A stretch of DNA of 64,000 nt. Origin: Patagioenas fasciata. Taxonomy: Eukaryota > Chordata > Aves > Columbiformes > Columbidae. The notes under the pieces are model-generated. The model saw only the letters and a program-made list of their open reading frames with translations. It ran no database searches and was not told the origin of the DNA. Both the position numbers and the translations under genes were made by a program. Positions 62,501-64,000 of this stretch are shown piece after piece; positions within the stretch are counted from its first letter, which is position 1; each line of letters starts with the position of its first letter. The DNA lies in contig NC_092521.1 of NCBI RefSeq assembly GCF_037038585.1, forward strand, positions 68,368,898 through 68,432,897, read 5' to 3'.

Positions 62501-62984
62501 GTGGTTAAGCAGGTCCTTTATACTTCTAGAACTGTGCCTTAGCACTTGCATAAATAATTCTCTGGAAAAACCTTTGTTCAGACTAGACTAGGGCATCCCT
62601 TCACTCCTTTGTTCTTCTGCAAGGTCCTGAAGACTCTGATTCAAGAAACTGGCAGTCACACAAACTGTATCTGTATGAAATTTGCTTAGAAATTCCAGAA
62701 GTTCAATATTCTGTTCCTCTTGAATGCTGATTTATCTTGTCTGTTGTTCCTGTTTACCAAATCTTGGCCCTATTCTTTTGCAGAACATAGGAAGAAGTAT
62801 GGATCACAGAAGCTGCTTTCTCTCTCAAGCTGTGACCCGTCATACATAGAATTTGTTTTAAATAGCAGAAGAACTGAACTTGCTTAATGTGTGCATACCT
62901 GAATGCAAACCAATATCTATATTGCTTAGTGAAATTTGCCACTATTGAAACTAACGGCTAAGTAAGATGAGCTAGTAATTCAAG
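56561..62984. other. AT-rich downstream intergenic DNA, no supportable gene
   Basis: No frame here has family resemblance; the longest are 114 codons (59083-59427 on + and 61457-61113 on -). A 16-C run lies at 57772-57787. A tandem duplication of about 12 nt occurs near 59,715. By synteny the next gene in this direction in amniotes should be NDUFS6/MRPL36, but no exon of either is recognisable. Confidence 0.55.
57772..57787. repeat. poly-C run (16 C)
   Basis: Sixteen uninterrupted C follow a C/T-rich stretch. On the minus strand this is a G run able to form a quadruplex with neighbouring runs, and it is a common site of assembly length error. Confidence 0.9.
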
Positions 62985-64000
62985 ATGGGATTGTTGTACA
63001 CTGGGAAAGCTAAAACTAACACCAGAGGCAATGCAGGCCCACTGATGAATGAGGTGGGTGCCCTGGTGACAGAAGATACAGAGAAGGCAGAGTTACTGAA
63101 TGCCTTCTTTGTCTCTGTCTACCCTGCCGGAGGCTGTCCTGAGGAGCCCTGCACCACTGAGCTCCCAGAGGAAGTCAGGACAATGGAGGAGTCTGCCTTA
63201 GTTGATGAGGACTGGGTTAGGGACCAATTAAGCAATCTGGACATCCATAAATCCATGAGTCCAGATGGAATGCACCTGTGGGTGCTGAGGGAGCTGGATG
63301 AGGTCATTACTAGACCACTCTCCATCATCTTTGCCAAGTCTTGGGAAACAGGAGAGGTGCCTGAGGACTGGAGGAAAGCAAATGTCACTCCAGTCTTCAA
63401 AAAGGGCAAGAAGGAGGACCTGGGTAGCTATAGACCGGTCAGCCTCACCTCCGTCCCTGGTAAAGTGATGGAACAACCTATCCTTGGTGCCATCTCAAGG
63501 CATATCAAGGATAAGAGGGTCATCATTAAGGGCCCTCAAAGTGGCTTCATCAAGGGGAAGTCATGCTTGACCAACTTCATAGCCTTTTATGAAGACATAA
63601 CGAGGTGGATGGATGATAGCAGAGTGGTGGATGTGGTCTACCTTGACTTCAGTAAAGTATTTGGCACAGTCTCCCACAGTATCCTCACAGCTAAATTGAG
63701 GAGGTGTGGTTTGGATGATCGGGTAGTGAGGTGGACTGCGAACTAGCTGAAGGAAAGAAGCCAGAGAGTTGTGGTCAATGGGGCAGAGTCCAGTTGGGGG
63801 CCTGCATCTAGTGGAGTGCCTCAGGGGTCAGTACTGGGGCCAGTATTATTCAGTATATTCATCAGTTACTTGGATGAGGGAATAGAGTGTACTATGAGGA
63901 AGTTTGCTGATGACACCAAGCTGGGAGGAGTGGCTGACACGTCAGAAGGCTGTGCTGCCATCCAGTGAGACCTGGACAGGCTGGAGAACTGGGCGGGGAA
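62985..64000 (+). mobile_element. CR1 non-LTR retrotransposon, reverse-transcriptase part of ORF2, truncated and inactivated
   Basis: This is a CR1 LINE in + orientation; the 5' boundary is near 62,985 and it continues past the window end. In one frame, RT motifs appear in order: SMSPDGMHLWVLREL, SYRPVSLTSVPGKVMEQ, QSGFIKGKSCLTN, YLDFSKVFGTVSH (usual family form KAFDTVSH), [13 protein letters not shown] and the catalytic [10 protein letters not shown]. The endonuclease part is absent, as is normal for 5'-truncated CR1 copies. Two in-frame stops break it: TAG at 63744-63746, where the family has Trp, and TGA at 63966-63968, which could be CGA to TGA by CpG decay. There is no frameshift before the edge, so this is a fairly young but dead copy. 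CR1 is the dominant LINE of birds. Confidence 0.95.

Noticed and set aside
1-64000. CRISPR arrays, operons, bacterial or phage-type systems, tRNA or rRNA genes
   Set aside because: The DNA is clearly vertebrate nuclear. I saw no regularly spaced repeats, tRNA-like folds or rRNA segments while reading, though tRNAs were not searched systematically.

Overview
The window looks like bird nuclear DNA. It carries one confidently recognisable protein-coding gene, the Iroquois homeobox gene IRX4, on the + strand. The coding sequence is split into five exons (48605-48649, 49541-49792, 50377-50483, 51430-51752, 51904-52655). All four introns are GT-AG, and the joined frame encodes 492 residues with an intact TALE-class homeodomain. 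A CR1 LINE, the characteristic retrotransposon of birds and other reptiles, runs off the right edge. Low repeat density, short introns and GC-rich islands in an AT-rich background fit an avian macrochromosome. The species cannot be named from this sequence.

Layout. Bases 1 to about 41,100 are an AT-rich gene desert with no supportable gene, and only short spurious reading frames. Recognisable items there are a decayed LINE reverse-transcriptase fragment (about 14.13-14.7 kb, minus strand), a probable 3' piece of a similar LINE (about 12.54-12.8 kb), a 132-nt uninterrupted purine tract (34,805-34,936) and several A-rich simple repeats. From vertebrate synteny (IRX4-IRX2-IRX1, the IrxA cluster) this side probably faces IRX2. 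That is an inference, because IRX2 is not in the window.

From 41.2 to 48.6 kb the composition changes. CpG-rich islands (41.2-41.9, 42.4-43.1 and 47.0-47.5 kb) alternate with AT-rich blocks dense in SOX, POU, PBX/MEIS and TAATTA motifs, as expected of developmental enhancers and an upstream promoter. A possible 5' noncoding exon ends at a CAG|GTAAAA donor (43,753) and could splice to an acceptor at 48,583, just before the IRX4 start codon. The gene itself occupies 48.6-53.2 kb and ends with an AATAAA at 53,155. Downstream there is a GC-rich block with a CTCF-like site (about 53.45 kb), two further conserved-element candidates (54.1-54.5 and 56.0-56.5 kb), an AT-rich flank with no supportable gene, and the CR1 element.

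I found no new multi-gene system. The most unusual observations are a 30-position GC-rich hairpin stem at 47,140-47,228 with a second perfect hairpin abutting it, a nested inverted repeat with a DR4-like element at 44,635-44,677, a palindrome beside a perfect CRE at 48,200-48,239, and the recognition of the ancient RT fragment by comparing it with the younger CR1 in the same window. All regulatory calls come from motif reading only. No conservation or expression data were available.
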